Assembly: GCA_023428585.1 (NCBI GenBank)
Contig: JAEYXG010000196.1
Span: 1 to 8,254, forward strand
Source: Bacteroidota bacterium
GTDB taxonomy: Bacteria; Bacteroidota; Bacteroidia; Bacteroidales; Lentimicrobiaceae
DNA length: 8,254 bases
Direction: 5' to 3'
The position numbers were made by a program, and so were the translations under genes. The notes under the pieces are model-generated. The model was not told the origin of the DNA. It saw only the letters and a list, made by a program, of their open reading frames with translations, and did not search any database. Of the stretch, positions 6,460 through 8,254 are shown one piece after another. How positions within the stretch are numbered: the first letter of the stretch is position 1; each line of letters opens with the position of its first letter.

Positions 6460-8254
6460 TTAGTCAGCAACCACTTTAGTTAACCCATGATATGAGTAAT
6501 ATTGACCGTTATACATGGCTTCAGCTCCTACTGGGCCATAAATATATGAACCTTTGTTGACAACACGTGCCAGATAGTAAAAGGTTTTAGGTTTAACTGA
6601 GGCAGTGGTAAAGAGATTAACTCTATCGTCCCGGATATCTATATAATCAGGTGTTTGTCGGTCTTTTATCCATTCGAGATCCCTATCAGCTGTTAATCTA
6701 CTATTCTCAACTTCAAAGCATGCGGGGAGCAGTTCGGTTATAACTACATTTTCAATAATGCTGTTATTGGTAGTTGATACGGTGAGTGCAACCACAATCA
6801 ATTCGTTTTGTTTGAATTTTGTTCCATTATGGAATGTCCCATCTCTATTATAAAGTACACGACGCACCCTTAAATATCGGTCTTCCTGTTGTAGTTTACC
6901 TGATTCGGGTAGCCCTTCAGATTCAATAAACCAGTATAATTTACCCTCTCCTTTAGTAGTAATTGTAGCTTTTGTCCCTAATAAATCAATAATCAGATCA
7001 TCCCCGTTGAAATTGGTAGTTTTATTATTGAATGTTACAGTCGCGGTTACCTTACTTTTAGCATTGAGGTTTGCAAGTTTACCCAGTGCAAGCATTGAAA
7101 ATGCCCGTTCCTGCGTATTCATCCACTTGGCATTCTCTATTAATTGATTGGTTTGCCGTGCAAGTACCGGAATTTGAGGATTATTTTCATCAACCGAAAG
7201 CAAAGTGTATAAAGCAAGTGCACAATCACGAATAGGTGAGCTATAACTATCGCCTGACATTATAGCTGATTCAAGTTTGTCCCATGATTTTGGCAAGAGT
7301 GATTGATAACTCTTCTGATCGCCAGCCAGGCTGTATGTTAACGCAAGCAGGTAGCGGCTATCAATGCTCAATTGATCAGCCTTGGCTTTATAGTAGTTCA
7401 TTGTTGGCATATGGTGCTTTCCACTTAATGCCAATACATATAGTGAATAAAATATTTCCCGTTTTGGCTGTATCTTTTTCAACCAAACATCTGATCCATC
7501 AACTCTGTAGTAGTATTCAGAAGTGCCTTTTTGCTTGAGCATTTCCAGTAGGTACCTGTGCAGATCATCATTTGCTTGTTTGTCAACAGTGAATCCTGCC
7601 TTTTGTGCTTCAAAAAAGAAGTGTGCGGCATAGGCGGAATTCCACCAACTTACGGTGCTGTTGCCGGGCCATACTTCAAGTCCGCCATTATATTGCTGTG
7701 CTGCAACTACCTTGTGAATGGCTTCATTTACATTATGCTTTATTTCAGAAGTGCCGTTTATGTTTTTTCTCTTCAGAAGCTGTGCCAGGTCGTTGAAGTA
7801 AAGCTGCGGGAAGGCGGCAGAGATAGTTTGCTCAATACAACCATAAGGATAATTTATAAGCTCGTGTAGTTGATTGGCATACTGTCCTGCAGGATTTTGG
7901 GTAAGCAGCAACCTGGACGATTCCGTTGACTTCATAAATATTGTTGAAGAACCGACCGTTAACTTACCGCCGGCTGCAATAACTCCTGTAGAAGCTTCCT
8001 TTACCAATGGTATCGCTGGACGAATGCCCAATTCGGTTTTTTCAGTAAAGGTTTCTCCTGAAGTAAGAACTTTAAATGTGATAGAGCCAACACCGGTTTG
8101 ATTATGTGCTGCTAATTTGTATGTCACAGCCTTTTCTGTGTTGGCCGGTAATATTATTTTTTGAGGTGAGGTCAACTCAATCGACAAAGGCCCTGTGACC
8201 GCAATATCAAGAGTTGCATTTATTGGTTTTGAAGTAGTATTAGCAAGTGTAACT
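6460..8254 (-). CDS. Alpha-2-macroglobulin family protein, C-terminal part with thioester motif
   Basis: The frame is open through the right window edge. The first complete codon is 8253-8251, and 597 residues are visible up to the TAA at 6462-6460. The N-terminal macroglobulin domains and bait region lie off-window. The bacterial thioester motif is intact: YPYGCIEQTISAAFPQLYF begins at about visible residue 135, with the Cys and Gln codons at 7839-7837 and 7830-7828. The helical thioester domain follows, with NGGLEVWPG and SWWNSAYAAHFFFEAQKAG. The C-terminal domain, with LLPACFEVENSRL and DYIDIRDDRVNLF, is also typical. Bacterial alpha-2-macroglobulins are large, usually lipid-anchored periplasmic proteins thought to trap attacking proteases by covalent thioester linkage once their bait is cut. 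In many genomes the partner gene is pbpC; here the gene directly downstream is instead the HEYGH membrane protein, 14 bases away. The family is certain; signal peptide and full length cannot be seen. Confidence 0.93.
   Translation of the reverse strand, partial: VTLANTTSKPINATLDIAVTGPLSIELTSPQKIILPANTEKAVTYKLAAHNQTGVGSITFKVLTSGETFTEKTELGIRPAIPLVKEASTGVIAAGGKLTVGSSTIFMKSTESSRLLLTQNPAGQYANQLHELINYPYGCIEQTISAAFPQLYFNDLAQLLKRKNINGTSEIKHNVNEAIHKVVAAQQYNGGLEVWPGNSTVSWWNSAYAAHFFFEAQKAGFTVDKQANDDLHRYLLEMLKQKGTSEYYYRVDGSDVWLKKIQPKREIFYSLYVLALSGKHHMPTMNYYKAKADQLSIDSRYLLALTYSLAGDQKSYQSLLPKSWDKLESAIMSGDSYSSPIRDCALALYTLLSVDENNPQIPVLARQTNQLIENAKWMNTQERAFSMLALGKLANLNAKSKVTATVTFNNKTTNFNGDDLIIDLLGTKATITTKGEGKLYWFIESEGLPESGKLQQEDRYLRVRRVLYNRDGTFHNGTKFKQNELIVVALTVSTTNNSIIENVVITELLPACFEVENSRLTADRDLEWIKDRQTPDYIDIRDDRVNLFTTASVKPKTFYYLARVVNKGSYIYGPVGAEAMYNGQYYSYHGLTKVVAD

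Noticed and set aside
7284..8101. Several plus-strand frames opposite the alpha-2-macroglobulin gene
   Set aside because: They are antisense shadows of a strongly conserved coding region containing the thioester domain, and none resembles a protein.
8185..8187. TTG at 8187 as a start codon for the alpha-2-macroglobulin reading frame
   Set aside because: The frame continues upstream without a stop to the window edge, and the visible protein is only the C-terminal part of a much larger family member. This TTG is an internal leucine.

Overview
The window looks like chromosomal DNA from a member of the Bacteroidota. It is AT-rich, most genes lack a Shine-Dalgarno sequence, two gene starts are preceded by a Bacteroidota-type -7 element (TAnnTTTG), and several proteins have forms I know mainly from this phylum: an AddB-like nuclease of the short 'PNRRA' type, a sugar kinase fused to a RapZ C-terminal domain, and an HEYGH membrane protein. 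A rubrerythrin-like protein fits an anaerobic or microaerophilic lifestyle. I see no rRNA, tRNA, CRISPR array, insertion sequence or attachment site, and no gene-free stretch longer than about 135 bases.

Layout: positions 1-4937 hold five minus-strand genes that read as one tight gene string. In transcription order they are: a kinase/RapZ-C fusion (4937-3492), a 43-residue four-cysteine protein too short for routine ORF calling (3471-3340), an unrecognised 126-residue protein (3292-2912), a MurU-like sugar-1-phosphate nucleotidyltransferase overlapping it by four bases (2915-2184), and an AddB-like PD-(D/E)XK nuclease whose C-terminus lies beyond the window (2101 to the edge). A 135-base divergent intergenic region carries candidate promoters in both directions. 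To its right is the only plus-strand gene, the rubrerythrin/ferritin-like protein (5073-5567). It converges on a second minus-strand pair: the C-terminal half of an alpha-2-macroglobulin with an intact CIEQ thioester motif (edge at 8254 to 6460), followed 14 bases later by a membrane protein with an HExxH putative zinc site (6445-5600).

How the genes may work together: the kinase domain and the MurU-like enzyme match the two steps of the AmgK-MurU salvage route, in which a free amino sugar (MurNAc or GlcNAc) is phosphorylated at C1 and then converted to the UDP-sugar, bypassing de novo synthesis of peptidoglycan precursors. The RapZ C-terminal domain, which in E. coli senses glucosamine-6-phosphate, is here fused directly to the kinase. 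The inference is a salvage enzyme with a built-in amino-sugar sensor. The two small uncharacterised genes between kinase and transferase are candidates for accessory parts. The alpha-2-macroglobulin/HEYGH pair suggests an envelope defence or protease-related module, but its function is not established from sequence.
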